Assembly (NCBI GenBank): GCA_963816985.1
Contig: CAWFMF010000004.1
Coordinates: 1,922,001 to 1,986,000 of the forward strand
Direction: 5' to 3'
Length of the DNA: 64,000 nt
From: JAIVJM01 sp963816985
Lineage (GTDB): Bacteria > Acidobacteriota > Blastocatellia > Pyrinomonadales > Pyrinomonadaceae
Positions 45,660 through 56,152 of this stretch are shown here, one piece after another (the stretch's first letter is position 1; each line of letters starts with the position of its first letter). Made by a program: the position numbers and the translations under genes. Below the pieces are notes generated by a model that saw only the letters and a list, made by a program, of their open reading frames with translations, was not told where the DNA came from and ran no database searches.

Positions 45660-46301
45660 ATGAAGACGCTACTGATTTTAAGTTTAGTGTTCGGCGCGGC
45701 GGTCGCGCAGCAGCCGCAGCCCACTCCGCAGGCGAAGCCGAAGGCGGAGGCTTTGAGGAAGTACGCGGGCCGCTACGAGCTGGAGGGGCGCGTCATCCCG
45801 GTCTCGACGCTCGACGTGACGGTCGAGGGCGGCGAGCTGTGGGTCAAGCCGACGAACGTCAAGCGCCGACGCCTCGCGCGCAAGTCCCGCAACGTCTTCA
45901 CGGACGAGATCGAGGGCACGCCCGTCCGGTTCGACTTCGATGATGAAGGAAGAGTCGCCAGCCTCACCTTCCGCTACGAGGGCGAGGAGTACACGGCGCG
46001 GCGCGTCGAACTCCCGCCGCCGAGCCTCAAGGGCAACACGACCTTCCGGCTCAAGGGCTACACGGAAGCGCAGGTCGTCGCCCTCGCGGGTTCCTTCAAC
46101 GACTGGAACCAGTCGCAACTGCTCTTCGCCCGCGAGGGCGACGAGTGGGTCTGCCGCCTCGACCTCGACCCCGGCGTTTATACTTACAAGCTCATCGTGG
46201 ACGGCAACTGGCTCCTCGACCCCTCGAACCCCTCGACGCAGGAGGACGAGGCCGGGAACCTCAACAGCGTCCTCGAAGTCCCCGCCGCCGCGAAACCCTG
46301 A
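45660..46301 (+). CDS. secreted protein with CBM48/glycogen-binding-like domain
   Basis: A 213-residue protein with a short signal peptide (MKTLLILSLVFGAAVAQQ). Residues about 35-115 are a small beta domain of DUF3471/lipocalin type (ALRKYAGRYELEGRVIPV). Residues about 125-205 are an E-set carbohydrate-binding module of the CBM48/AMPK type: VVALAGSFNDWNQSQLLF, VDGNWLLDPSNPSTQ. It follows a secreted starch enzyme, so it may bind starch fragments outside the cytoplasm. It is separated from the amylase by the hairpin, so it may have its own promoter. Confidence 0.78.
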   Translation: MKTLLILSLVFGAAVAQQPQPTPQAKPKAEALRKYAGRYELEGRVIPVSTLDVTVEGGELWVKPTNVKRRRLARKSRNVFTDEIEGTPVRFDFDDEGRVASLTFRYEGEEYTARRVELPPPSLKGNTTFRLKGYTEAQVVALAGSFNDWNQSQLLFAREGDEWVCRLDLDPGVYTYKLIVDGNWLLDPSNPSTQEDEAGNLNSVLEVPAAAKP

Positions 46302-46398
46302 GCCCCACGCCGTTTTGAGATTCCCGCGCGTCTGTCGTAGTGTGTACGTCTTACAACCCCGGACAGAAAAATCAGACGAAGGATTGTATTAAGGACGA

Positions 46399-48085
<1,687 letters not shown>

Positions 48086-48100
48086 GGGCGTCGGACAGAT

Positions 48101-48171
48101 TGTAGGGGCAGGGCTTGTCCCTGCCCGCCTCTTTCATCGGCACGCGGGCAGGGACAAGCCCTGCCCCTACA
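48101..48171. repeat. perfect inverted repeat TGTAGGGGCAGGGCTTGTCC
   Basis: The arms 48101-48128 and 48144-48171 (28 nt) are exact reverse complements with a 15-nt loop. It lies between ettA and the DUF427 gene. A shorter relative is at 51783-51815. Similar GTAGGGGC-CCCCTAC hairpins are widespread in bacterial genomes. Confidence 0.9.
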
Positions 48172-48199
48172 GTTATAACAATCGGGAGGTCTTAATTTT

Positions 48200-48478
48200 A
48201 TGAAAGCGACTTGGAACGGCAAAGTTCTGGCCGAGAGCGACGACACGGTGGTCGTCGAGGGCAACCACTATTTCCCGCGCGAGTCCGTCAAAGAGGAGTT
48301 CTTCGAGGAGAGCGCGACGCACACTCACTGCCCGTGGAAGGGCGAGGCGAGCTACTTCAACGTCGTCGCCGACGGGCAGACGAACCGGGACGCGGCGTGG
48401 TACTACCCCGAACCCAAAGACGCCGCGAAGGAAATCAAGGGCCGCGTCGCCTTCTGGAAAGGCGTCAAGGTCGAATAA
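48200..48478 (+). CDS. DUF427 domain protein
   Basis: A 92-residue DUF427 protein. The family pattern is ATWNGKVLAESDDTVVVEGN, YFPRESVKEEFF, THTHCPWKGEASYFNV and AAWYYPEPKDAAKEIKGRVA, ending FWKGVKVE. The fold is a small beta barrel, and members are single-domain cytoplasmic proteins of unknown function. GGGAGG precedes the start by about 9 nt. It stands between two hairpins and has no clear operon partner. Confidence 0.92.
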   Translation: MKATWNGKVLAESDDTVVVEGNHYFPRESVKEEFFEESATHTHCPWKGEASYFNVVADGQTNRDAAWYYPEPKDAAKEIKGRVAFWKGVKVE

Positions 48479-48554
48479 GCGATTGGACGTTTGGCAGAAG
48501 CCCGACCGTGAGGGAGGGCGTCCGTAGTTAATCTTGCAGAGGCAAAAACATCGA

Positions 48555-50171
48555 ATGGCTTCCTTCTCAACTTTCCGCCGCCGCTTCGTGCATGGCGCGC
48601 TCGCCGTCGTCGTCTGCTTCTCGACTCTCGCCTTCGCGCAGAAGTCTTCGGTCTCGCCGCGCGAGCGGGCGGTGGTCGAGCGCGTGAGCGCGGAGAGTCT
48701 GAAAGGTCATCTCTCGTTCATCGCGTCGGACGCGCTCGAAGGACGCAAGACGCCTTCGCGCGGGTTGGACATCGCCGCCGCGTACATCGCCGCGCAGTTC
48801 CGGCGCGCGGGGCTCGAACCGGCGGGCGACGACGGCTACTTCCAGACGGCGAACTGGTCTCTGTCGGGGCGCGACATGAAGAGCTTCGAGCTGAAGCTCA
48901 CGAACGGCGCGAGCAACGTCGCGGTCGCGGCGGAGCAGGCCACGTTCGGGTTCAGCATCAGCGGCGTCAGTCTCTGGGCGCTCGACGGCGAGCCCTCGCT
49001 GGCGGGAGCGAGTTTGGTGAAGGCGGCGTTTAAGGACGGCGCTTCGCTCGACTCTTTCACGCGCGAGCAACTGGCGGGCAAGGTCGTCGTCACCGAGTTC
49101 CCGGCGCTGCCGCGAGGCGACCGCGACGCCGCGCTCCAACAACTGCGCATGCGGAACGAGTTCATGGCGAAGGCGCACGCGCTCGGCGTGCCGCTCGTCA
49201 TCGCCTTCGACCGGGAGGGCACGCGCGGGCGCGGCGCAGGCCCCACGCGTCTCGTTGACCCCAGTGTGAGCAGTGGGAGACAGTCGCCCCTCGGCGACCA
49301 GCCGACCGCGCCGCTCGTCACCGTCCACGGGCCGCAGGGCGCGCAGTTCTTCGACGCTCTCCCCGCGGGCGCTGGCCCTGCTGCCGTCACTTTCCGCGCG
49401 CCCGCGCGCGCCGAAACGCCGGTCAAGGTGCGTAACGTCGCAGGCATCCTGCGCGGCTCCGACCCGGCGTTGAAGGATACTTACGTCATCGTCTCGGCGC
49501 ACTACGACCACATCGGCGTGCGCGACCCTTGCCCGGCGGGCGAGGACTGCATCTTCAACGGCGCGAACGACGACGGCTCCGGCACGGTCTCGGTCATCGA
49601 ACTCGCCTCGGCGCTCTCCTCGCTCAACCCGCGACCCAAACGCAGCATCCTCTTCGTCACCTTCTTCGGCGAAGAGCTGGGGCTCGTCGGCTCGCGCTTC
49701 TATGGTCGCAACCCGCTCGTGCCCTTGGCGAAGACCGTCGCGCAGGTCAACATGGAGCAGGTCGGTCGCACCGACGATAGCGAGGGGCCGCAGTTGAACC
49801 GCGCCGCCCTGACCGGGTTCGACTACACGAACATCGGCGCAATCTTCGAGCGCGCGGGCGCGGCGTCGGGCGTCACCGTCTACAAGCATCCGACCAACAG
49901 CGACGCCTTCTTCGGTCGCAGCGACAATCAGGCGCTCGCCGACGTGGGCGTCCCCGCGCACACCTTCGGCGTCAGCTTCCAGTTCCCCGACTACCACGCC
50001 GTCGGTGACCACTGGGAGAAGATTGACTACGCCAACATGGAGCGCGTCGTCCGCACCGTCGCGCTCGGCGCATTGATGATCGCCGAAGACCCGCAGGCCC
50101 CGAAGTGGAACGAGGCGAACCCGCGCACGGCGAAGTACGTCGAGGCGTGGAAGAAGCTGCAAGGCCAGTAG
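48555..50171 (+). CDS. M28-family zinc peptidase, secreted
   Basis: A 538-residue protein with a signal peptide ending near LAFAQ. It has the M28 N-terminal IASDALEGRKTPSRGLDIAA segment and a PA-type insert (about 110-290). The zinc ligands are in VSAHYDHIGVRD (His, Asp), NDDGSGTVSVIELA (bridging Asp), TFFGEELGLVGSRFY (Glu pair) and the C-terminal FPDYHAVGDHWEKIDYAN (final His). Related to aminopeptidases Y and S and to glutaminyl cyclase-like proteins. The ATG at 48555 is chosen; a TTG lies 21 nt upstream. A similar enzyme is at 51865. Confidence 0.92.
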   Translation: MASFSTFRRRFVHGALAVVVCFSTLAFAQKSSVSPRERAVVERVSAESLKGHLSFIASDALEGRKTPSRGLDIAAAYIAAQFRRAGLEPAGDDGYFQTANWSLSGRDMKSFELKLTNGASNVAVAAEQATFGFSISGVSLWALDGEPSLAGASLVKAAFKDGASLDSFTREQLAGKVVVTEFPALPRGDRDAALQQLRMRNEFMAKAHALGVPLVIAFDREGTRGRGAGPTRLVDPSVSSGRQSPLGDQPTAPLVTVHGPQGAQFFDALPAGAGPAAVTFRAPARAETPVKVRNVAGILRGSDPALKDTYVIVSAHYDHIGVRDPCPAGEDCIFNGANDDGSGTVSVIELASALSSLNPRPKRSILFVTFFGEELGLVGSRFYGRNPLVPLAKTVAQVNMEQVGRTDDSEGPQLNRAALTGFDYTNIGAIFERAGAASGVTVYKHPTNSDAFFGRSDNQALADVGVPAHTFGVSFQFPDYHAVGDHWEKIDYANMERVVRTVALGALMIAEDPQAPKWNEANPRTAKYVEAWKKLQGQ

Positions 50172-50190
50172 CGGGAGAGGTCGTTGAATG

Positions 50191-50441
50191 AGCCCTGAAG
50201 GGGCTTAGGAGATTAGCCGGGGGTGAGCAAACGGAGTTTGCGCGAACCCCCGGAAAGAGTCGAATAAAATAATTCGCCCCGGCAGGGGCGACGGAAACGA
50301 CGCGCGAGCGTCTTCGTCGCGCGTGTTCCCGCGCCCCTGCCGGGGCGCACAATTTTTATGTTGTCGTATACCGGGGGTTACGCCCCGGCTCTTCGAGCCT
50401 TCGCTCACCCCCGGCTAATCTCCCAAGCCCCTGCCGGGGCT
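50191..50441. repeat. nested modular palindrome with TAGCCGGGGGTGAGC and CCCCTGCCGGGG modules
   Basis: The outer arms 50191-50228 and 50403-50441 pair (GCCCTGAAGGGGCTTAGGAG and TAGCCGGGGGTGAGC modules). Inner arms near 50276-50291 and 50331-50346 (CGCCCCGGCAGGGGCG) pair perfectly, and a third hairpin lies between them. About 250 bp with no gene; a sibling element is at 55818-56051. Positions 50442-50687 hold only the leader of the next gene. Confidence 0.8.
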
Positions 50442-50687
50442 GACATCTTTTGCTTCTTTCGTCACGGGCCTTGGCCCTCCTGCCCCTTGAATCGAGCAAC
50501 TCGTCACAAACGGGTCGCGGGGTCGAAACTACCCGCTAACCTGACCCGTAAACCCACAGCCCATACAAGCGCGAAGTGCGCCCGCCGAGCGGCGCTCGAC
50601 TCTTCAAAGCCGACCGGATGGGACAGCTTTTCGAGCGCCGCAAGGCTTGAGACATTTCTTACTTTAAATCTTCGGGAGAGCCTCAAA

Positions 50688-51767
50688 ATGACGATGAGAC
50701 GTTCGAGACTTCCGCACACCCTCCGTGCGCCCGCCGCCCTCCTCGGCGCGGCCTTCGCGCTGGCGATGATAATCGTTCCGTGGCAAGACCCAATGGTGTC
50801 GGCGCAGACGGCGGCGACGCCGCAAGCCTCCGCGCCCGCCGCGCAGCAGTCGCTCCTCCTCGTGCTCAACAAGGCCGAGAACTCCCTGGCGATGGTTGAC
50901 CCCTCGACGATGCAGGTCGTGGCGCGCGTGCCCGTCGGCGTCGGGCCGCACGAGGTCGCGACTTCCGCCGACGGGCGGACGGCCTACGTTGCCAACTACG
51001 GCACGCAGCAAGTCCTCGGCGACAGCATCTCGGTGATAGACATCGCCACGCGCAAGGAGTTGAAGAAGATAGAACTCGGCGCGCTCAAGCGACCGCACGG
51101 CATCGCCGAGCGTGACGGCAAGCTTTACTTCACGTCAGAGCTGAGCCGCGCAATCGGGCGCGTTGACCTTGCGACCGAGCGCGTGGACTGGGTGATGGGC
51201 ACGGGGCAGAAGATCGGCCACATGCTCGTCATGCACCCGACGCGCAAGGTCATCTACACCATCAACATGCTGGACGACAACGTCTCAGTCCTCGAACTCG
51301 ACAAGGGCAGCGAGCCGGGGCCGCCGCCGCGCATCACGCACGTCGCGGTCGGCAAGACGCCCGAAGGCGCGGACATCTCGCCCGACGGCAAAGAGCTTTG
51401 GGTGGGCCACAACGGCGACGGCGGCGTCTCGATCATTGACACCGAGACGAACAAGGTCAAAGAGACCATCAAGTCGGGCGGCGTCCCCATCCGCGTCAAG
51501 TTCACGCCCGACGGCAAGTACGTCCTCATCTCGAACCCGGAGGGCGGCGACCTCGCCATCTTCGACGCCGCGACGCGCAAGGAACTGAAGCGCCTGCCCG
51601 TGGGCGAGGCCGCGGTCGGCGTCCTCGTCGCGCCGGACAGCCGCCGCGCCTTCGTCGCGACGATGGCTTCGGGTAAAGTGTTCCAGATCAACCTTGAGAA
51701 CATGACGGTCGCGGGCAGCGTCGAGACCGGCAAGGGGCCGGACGGCCTCGGCTGGGTCGGGAAGTAG
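50688..51767 (+). CDS. YVTN-family beta-propeller protein, secreted
   Basis: A 359-residue protein with a signal peptide ending near MVSAQ. Seven-bladed propeller with YVTN/SBBP repeats: LLLVLNKAENSLAMVDPSTM, VGVGPHEVATSADGRTAYVA, DGKELWVGHNGDGGVSIIDT and VGVLVAPDSRRAFVATMASG. Such propellers are found in surface-layer proteins and in peptidase or nitrite-reductase relatives; the role is unknown. The start at 50688 has GGGAG about 10 nt upstream; the longer open frame runs through the palindrome and is discarded. Confidence 0.85.
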   Translation: MTMRRSRLPHTLRAPAALLGAAFALAMIIVPWQDPMVSAQTAATPQASAPAAQQSLLLVLNKAENSLAMVDPSTMQVVARVPVGVGPHEVATSADGRTAYVANYGTQQVLGDSISVIDIATRKELKKIELGALKRPHGIAERDGKLYFTSELSRAIGRVDLATERVDWVMGTGQKIGHMLVMHPTRKVIYTINMLDDNVSVLELDKGSEPGPPPRITHVAVGKTPEGADISPDGKELWVGHNGDGGVSIIDTETNKVKETIKSGGVPIRVKFTPDGKYVLISNPEGGDLAIFDAATRKELKRLPVGEAAVGVLVAPDSRRAFVATMASGKVFQINLENMTVAGSVETGKGPDGLGWVGK

Positions 51768-51782
51768 GAACGCATCGCAAGT

Positions 51783-51815
51783 CTGTAGGGGCAGGGACGA
51801 GCCCTGCCCCTACAG
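51783..51815. repeat. short inverted repeat TGTAGGGGCAGGG family
   Basis: CTGTAGGGGCAGGG and its reverse complement flank a 5-nt centre (51783-51815). It matches the outer part of the 48101-48171 element and follows the YVTN gene by about 15 bp. Confidence 0.8.
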
Positions 51816-51864
51816 TCATCATCGCGTCGTCGCGTTCAATCACACGTCGGTATCATGGAGAAGA

Positions 51865-53607
51865 ATGCATAGATTCAGACCTCTTGCGCTCGCGCTCGCG
51901 TGCGTCATCAGTGTGCAGCACCTGGCGCTCGCGCAGGGCACGGGCGGCGCTTCGTCGGTCGCGCGGCGCGCGGCGGAGCAGATTAAGGCTTCGGACTTGC
52001 AGAGCTATCTCCACTTCGTCGCCTCGGACGAGATGGAGGGGCGCGACACGCCCTCGCGCGGGCTCGACCTCACCGCGAAGTTCATCGCTATGAACCTCTC
52101 GCTCTGGGGCGTCAAGCCCGCCGGGGACGACGGCACTTACTTCCAGCGCATCGCGCTCAAGCGCACGCGGATTGACCCCGCCGCCTCGCGCGCCGAAGTC
52201 GGCGGGCGGCGCTTCGAGCACGGCGAGGGCTTCTACGACAACGCCCCGGCGGGCGGCTCGTTCGCCGACGCGCCGCTCGTCTACGTCGGCCACGGCTGGC
52301 TCGTCAAGTCCAAAAACATCAACCCGTATGAGGGGCTCGACGTGCGCGGCAAGGTGATGGTCGTCGCGGGCGGAGGGTTCATGCCGAAGGAGGCGGGCGC
52401 GAGTGTGGACGCGCTCGGCGCGGCGGGCTCCGACTGGATGCACCCGTATGAGTACGCCGTCCGAAACGGCGCGCGGGCCGTCGTCGCGATGCCGACCTAC
52501 CGGACGCTCCTGAAGTGGGAGCGCACGCGGCAGAACCCGCCGCCGCCGCGCACGCTCCTCGCCGTCGAGCGGTTCGAGACGGGCGACGGCGCGTACACCG
52601 TCCCCGCCATCTACGAGGGCGCGGCGGGCGAACTCGGCATCAACTCCGGCAAGCCCTCCGGCGTCCCCTTCATCACCGCCTCGGTGGCGATGCTCGACAA
52701 AATCTTTCAGGGCGAAAGGCGGAGCGCCGCGTTCCTCCTCCAACAGGCCGCAGAGGGCGGGAAAGTCGAGTCGTTCGAGCTGAGCGCGGCCAAGAAGTTG
52801 AGCCTCACGGTCGCCGCGCGCGAGGAGACGATGCTGACGCAGAACGTCGTCGGCGTCCTCGAAGGCTCAGACCCCGTTCTGAAGGACGAGTACGTCGCCG
52901 TCGGCGCGCACTATGACCACGTCGGCGTCGCTACGGATGCGGTCGCGGCGTCGGCGGGCGGCGACCGCATCTACAACGGCGCGGACGACGACGGCTCCGG
53001 CACGGTCTCAGTCCTTGAGATGGCGCACGCCTTCGCCACGGCCCCCGCGAGGCCGAAACGCTCCATCCTCTTCGTCTGGCACGCGGCGGAGGAGAAGGGC
53101 CTCTGGGGCTCGCGCTACTTCGTCGAGCACCCGACCGTCCCGCTCGCGCGCGTCGTCGCGCAGCTCAACATAGACATGGTGGGCCGGAGCAAGCGCGCGG
53201 GCGACACGAGCAAGGTCAACGAGCAGCTCACCGGCCCCGAAGAGATTTACGTCATCGGCTCGAAGAAGATGAGCACCGAGCTGGGGCAGTTGAGCGAGCG
53301 CGTCAACGACTCGTTCCTCCGCCTCAAATTCAACTACCGCTACGACGACCCGGCTGACCCGGAGCGCTTCTTCTACCGCAGCGACCACTTCCACTACGCG
53401 CGCAAAGGCGTCCCCATCATCTTCTACTTCAACGGCCCGCACGAGGACTACCACCAGCTCACAGACCACCCGGACAAGATTGACTACCGGAAGATGGAGA
53501 TGGTCACGCGCACCGTCTTCGTCACGGCGTGGGAATTGGCGAGCGCGCCCGCGCGCCCGCGCGTGGACAAGCCTCTGCCGCCGGACGTGGCGGACGGGCG
53601 GGAATGA
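51865..53607 (+). CDS. M28-family zinc peptidase with PA domain, secreted
   Basis: A 580-residue secreted M28 enzyme, paralogous in layout to the one at 48555. After the signal peptide come FVASDEMEGRDTPSRGLDLT and a PA-type insert (about 100-270; VYVGHGWLVKSKNINPYEGL). The zinc site is AVGAHYDHVGVAT, GADDDGSGTVSVLEMAHAFA, WHAAEEKGLWGSRYF, QLNIDMVGRSK and the C-terminal HEDYHQLTDHPDKIDY. It probably cleaves peptides in the periplasm or outside the cell. It is followed after 145 bp by the M13 peptidase gene, so this stretch is a secreted-peptidase cluster. Confidence 0.93.
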   Translation: MHRFRPLALALACVISVQHLALAQGTGGASSVARRAAEQIKASDLQSYLHFVASDEMEGRDTPSRGLDLTAKFIAMNLSLWGVKPAGDDGTYFQRIALKRTRIDPAASRAEVGGRRFEHGEGFYDNAPAGGSFADAPLVYVGHGWLVKSKNINPYEGLDVRGKVMVVAGGGFMPKEAGASVDALGAAGSDWMHPYEYAVRNGARAVVAMPTYRTLLKWERTRQNPPPPRTLLAVERFETGDGAYTVPAIYEGAAGELGINSGKPSGVPFITASVAMLDKIFQGERRSAAFLLQQAAEGGKVESFELSAAKKLSLTVAAREETMLTQNVVGVLEGSDPVLKDEYVAVGAHYDHVGVATDAVAASAGGDRIYNGADDDGSGTVSVLEMAHAFATAPARPKRSILFVWHAAEEKGLWGSRYFVEHPTVPLARVVAQLNIDMVGRSKRAGDTSKVNEQLTGPEEIYVIGSKKMSTELGQLSERVNDSFLRLKFNYRYDDPADPERFFYRSDHFHYARKGVPIIFYFNGPHEDYHQLTDHPDKIDYRKMEMVTRTVFVTAWELASAPARPRVDKPLPPDVADGRE

Positions 53608-53752
53608 GTAGACGAAGGCGGGCAGTCTCTTTGGCGGCGCGCGGGGCGGCGTGAGAAACTTGAAAGCTCATTCCCCCCGCATCAACTCGACTTCGCGCGC
53701 GAATCGAAAACTCGACTCGGACGAGACCACATTTTTTGAAGGAGTATTCCAC

Positions 53753-55789
53753 ATGCGTTCATTAAACTTTCGACTGGCGGCGGCGCTCTTCCTGACGCTC
53801 TCGCTCTGGGTCGGCGCGCTGGCGCAAGGCGGGCGCGGCTTCGACCCGACGCGGATGGACACCTCGTCGGCGGCCTGCACGGACTTCTACCAGTTCGCCA
53901 ACGGCAACTGGCTCAAGTCCACCGAAATCCCGGCGGCGTTCGCGAGCTGGGGGAGCTTCAACATCCTCGCCGAGAACAACCGTAAGATGATGCTCACGAT
54001 CCTCGAAGAGTCGTCCAAGAACAAGGGCGCGAAGAAGGGGACGAACGAGCAGAAGATCGGCGACTTCTACGCCACCTGCGTGGACGAGTCGAAGCGCGAG
54101 GCCGAAGGCATCAAGCCGCTGCTGCCCGAACTCCAGCGCATCGAGAAGATTAAAGACGTGAAGGGCTTGCAGGCGGAGATCGCGCACCTGCACCGGATGG
54201 GCGTGCCCGCGCTCTTCGGCTTCGGCGCTCTGGCCGACTTGAAGAACAGCTCGCAGGTCATCGGCTTCGCCGGACAGGGCGGCCTCTCGCTCCCGACCAA
54301 CGAGTACTACACGAACACCGATGACGGCTCGAAGAAGCTGCGCGAGCAGTTCGTTCAGCACATGACGCGGATGTTCGAGCTCGTCGGCGACACTCCCGCG
54401 CAGGCCGCCGCCAACGCCGCGACCGTGCTGGCCTTCCAGACGCGGCTCGCGCAGCACTCGCGCTCGCCCGTCGAGCTGCGCGACTTCACGAAGCAGTACA
54501 ACAAGATGGGCACCAAGCAGCTCTCGGAGCTGACGCCCGGCTTCTCTTGGGCCGACTACTTCGCGGGCCTCGGCCTGCCGCGCGAGATGGAGATCAACAT
54601 GGCGCACCCGGAATTCTTCCAGGCCGCCGACAAGCTGTGGAAGGAAGTGCCGCTCGCCGACTGGAAGACGTATCTGCGCTGGCAGCTTTTGACCGCCGCC
54701 GCCGACTCGCTCTCCTCGAAGTTCGAGACCGAGAACTTCAACTTCTTCGGCAAGACCTTGCAGGGTCGGAAAGAGCAGTACCCGGTCTGGCGTCGCTGCG
54801 TCGCCTCGACCGACGCGCTCCTCGGCGAGGCGCTCGGACAGGCTTACGTCGCCCGCGCCTTCACGCCGGAATCGAAGGCGCGGATGCAGGCGATGATTAA
54901 TAACCTCATCACCGCCTTCCGCGAGCGCGTCCAGACGCGCGACTGGATGAGCGAGGAGACGCGCAAGGCCGCCATCGCCAAGCTCGCCGCCTTCCAGCAG
55001 AAGATCGGCTACCCCGACCGCTGGATTGATTACTCGACGCTCGACGTCTCGCGCGACTCCTACGTCCAGAACGTGATGCGCGCCGGGATGTTCGCCACGG
55101 GCCGAGACCTCGCCAAGATCGGCAAGCCGCTCGACCGCAACGAGTGGGGCATGACGCCGCCGACCGTCAACGCCTACAACAACTGGCTCCAGAACGAGAT
55201 CGTCTTCCCGGCGGGGATTCTCCAAGCCCCCTTCTTCAACGCGCAGGCCGACGACGCCATCAACTACGGGGCCATCGGCGCGGTCATCGGCCACGAGATT
55301 ACGCACGGCTTCGACGATCAGGGCGCGAAGTTCGACCTTCAGGGGAACCTCAAGAACTGGTGGACTGAGGCCGACATGAAGAACTTCCAGTCGCGCTCCG
55401 AGTGCGTCATCAACCAGTTCAGCGGCTTCGAGGCCGAGCCGGGTCTCAACCTCAAGGGCGAGCTCGTCGCGGGCGAGTCCATCGCCGACCTCGGCGGGTT
55501 GCAGGTCGCCTACGAGGCTTACCTCAAGTCGCTCGAAGGCAAGCCGCGCCCCGCCGCGATTGACGGCTTCACGCCGGAGCAGCGCTTCTTCCTCGGCTGG
55601 GCGCAGGTCTGGGCGTCGAAGTACACGCCCGAAGCCGCGCGCCGCCAGACGACCGACGACCCGCACCCGCTCTCGCGCTTCCGCGTCAACGGCCCGCTCT
55701 CGAACATGCCGGAGTTCGCCGCCGCCTTCCAGTGCAAGGTCGGCGACACGATGGTGCGGCCCGACAAAGACCGCTGCCAAGTCTGGTAA
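53753..55789 (+). CDS. M13-family (neprilysin/PepO-like) metallopeptidase, secreted
   Basis: A 678-residue protein from the ATG at 53753, with AAGGAG 8 nt upstream. Signal peptide ends at LAQGG. M13 signatures are YQFANGNWLKSTEIPAAFAS, NAYNNWLQNEIVFPAGILQA, and VIGHEITHGFDDQGAKFD, where HEITH (His514, Glu515, His518) binds zinc. The third ligand Glu is in GESIADLGG. The C-terminus ends in CKVGDTMVRPDKDRCQVW, with the conserved terminal Trp. Bacterial members cleave small peptides outside the cytoplasm. No membrane anchor apart from the signal peptide. Confidence 0.94.
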   Translation: MRSLNFRLAAALFLTLSLWVGALAQGGRGFDPTRMDTSSAACTDFYQFANGNWLKSTEIPAAFASWGSFNILAENNRKMMLTILEESSKNKGAKKGTNEQKIGDFYATCVDESKREAEGIKPLLPELQRIEKIKDVKGLQAEIAHLHRMGVPALFGFGALADLKNSSQVIGFAGQGGLSLPTNEYYTNTDDGSKKLREQFVQHMTRMFELVGDTPAQAAANAATVLAFQTRLAQHSRSPVELRDFTKQYNKMGTKQLSELTPGFSWADYFAGLGLPREMEINMAHPEFFQAADKLWKEVPLADWKTYLRWQLLTAAADSLSSKFETENFNFFGKTLQGRKEQYPVWRRCVASTDALLGEALGQAYVARAFTPESKARMQAMINNLITAFRERVQTRDWMSEETRKAAIAKLAAFQQKIGYPDRWIDYSTLDVSRDSYVQNVMRAGMFATGRDLAKIGKPLDRNEWGMTPPTVNAYNNWLQNEIVFPAGILQAPFFNAQADDAINYGAIGAVIGHEITHGFDDQGAKFDLQGNLKNWWTEADMKNFQSRSECVINQFSGFEAEPGLNLKGELVAGESIADLGGLQVAYEAYLKSLEGKPRPAAIDGFTPEQRFFLGWAQVWASKYTPEAARRQTTDDPHPLSRFRVNGPLSNMPEFAAAFQCKVGDTMVRPDKDRCQVW

Positions 55790-55817
55790 CACGACGGTCT
55801 GAGAAAAGGTGTTACCA

Positions 55818-56051
55818 GAGCCCTGAAAGGGCTCCAGACAATAGCCGGGGGCAAGCGAGGGCGCGAGCCGCAAGGCGAGCGACGAAGCGCCGCCCCCGGT
55901 CACGCACGCAAAATAAATCCGACCCTGAAGGGGTCGCAGATTCAACGTTGAATCTGCGACCCCTTCAGGGTCGGATTCCTTTGCCCATCGTTTCCGGGGG
56001 CGGCGTGCTGCGCACTTGCCCCCGGCTATTACCTTTGTCCCCTTCGGGGAC
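55818..56051. repeat. modular palindrome with perfect 62-bp core
   Basis: The centre 55916-55977 is a perfect 62-bp palindrome (centred on CAACGTTG). The outer arms near 55818-55857 and 56011-56051 pair and carry ATAGCCGGGGGCAAG and CCCTGAAGGGG-like modules, as in the element at 50191-50441. About 360 bp (55790-56152) between the peptidase gene and carD hold no gene. Confidence 0.85.
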
Positions 56052-56152
56052 GGGCGGCCCGCACGGACTTAGCCGCGAGTTGGTCGCACGAAGACCTAGC
56101 GCACCGGGAGGGAGGGGAGCGTTCTCGAAACTACGGAGTTGACGGGTTTTTC

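Noticed and set aside
53762..55945. 727-codon antisense open frame over the M13 peptidase
   Set aside because: The plus strand carries HEITH and other M13 motifs in a normal-length gene; the antisense frame shows no motif and is a result of high GC.
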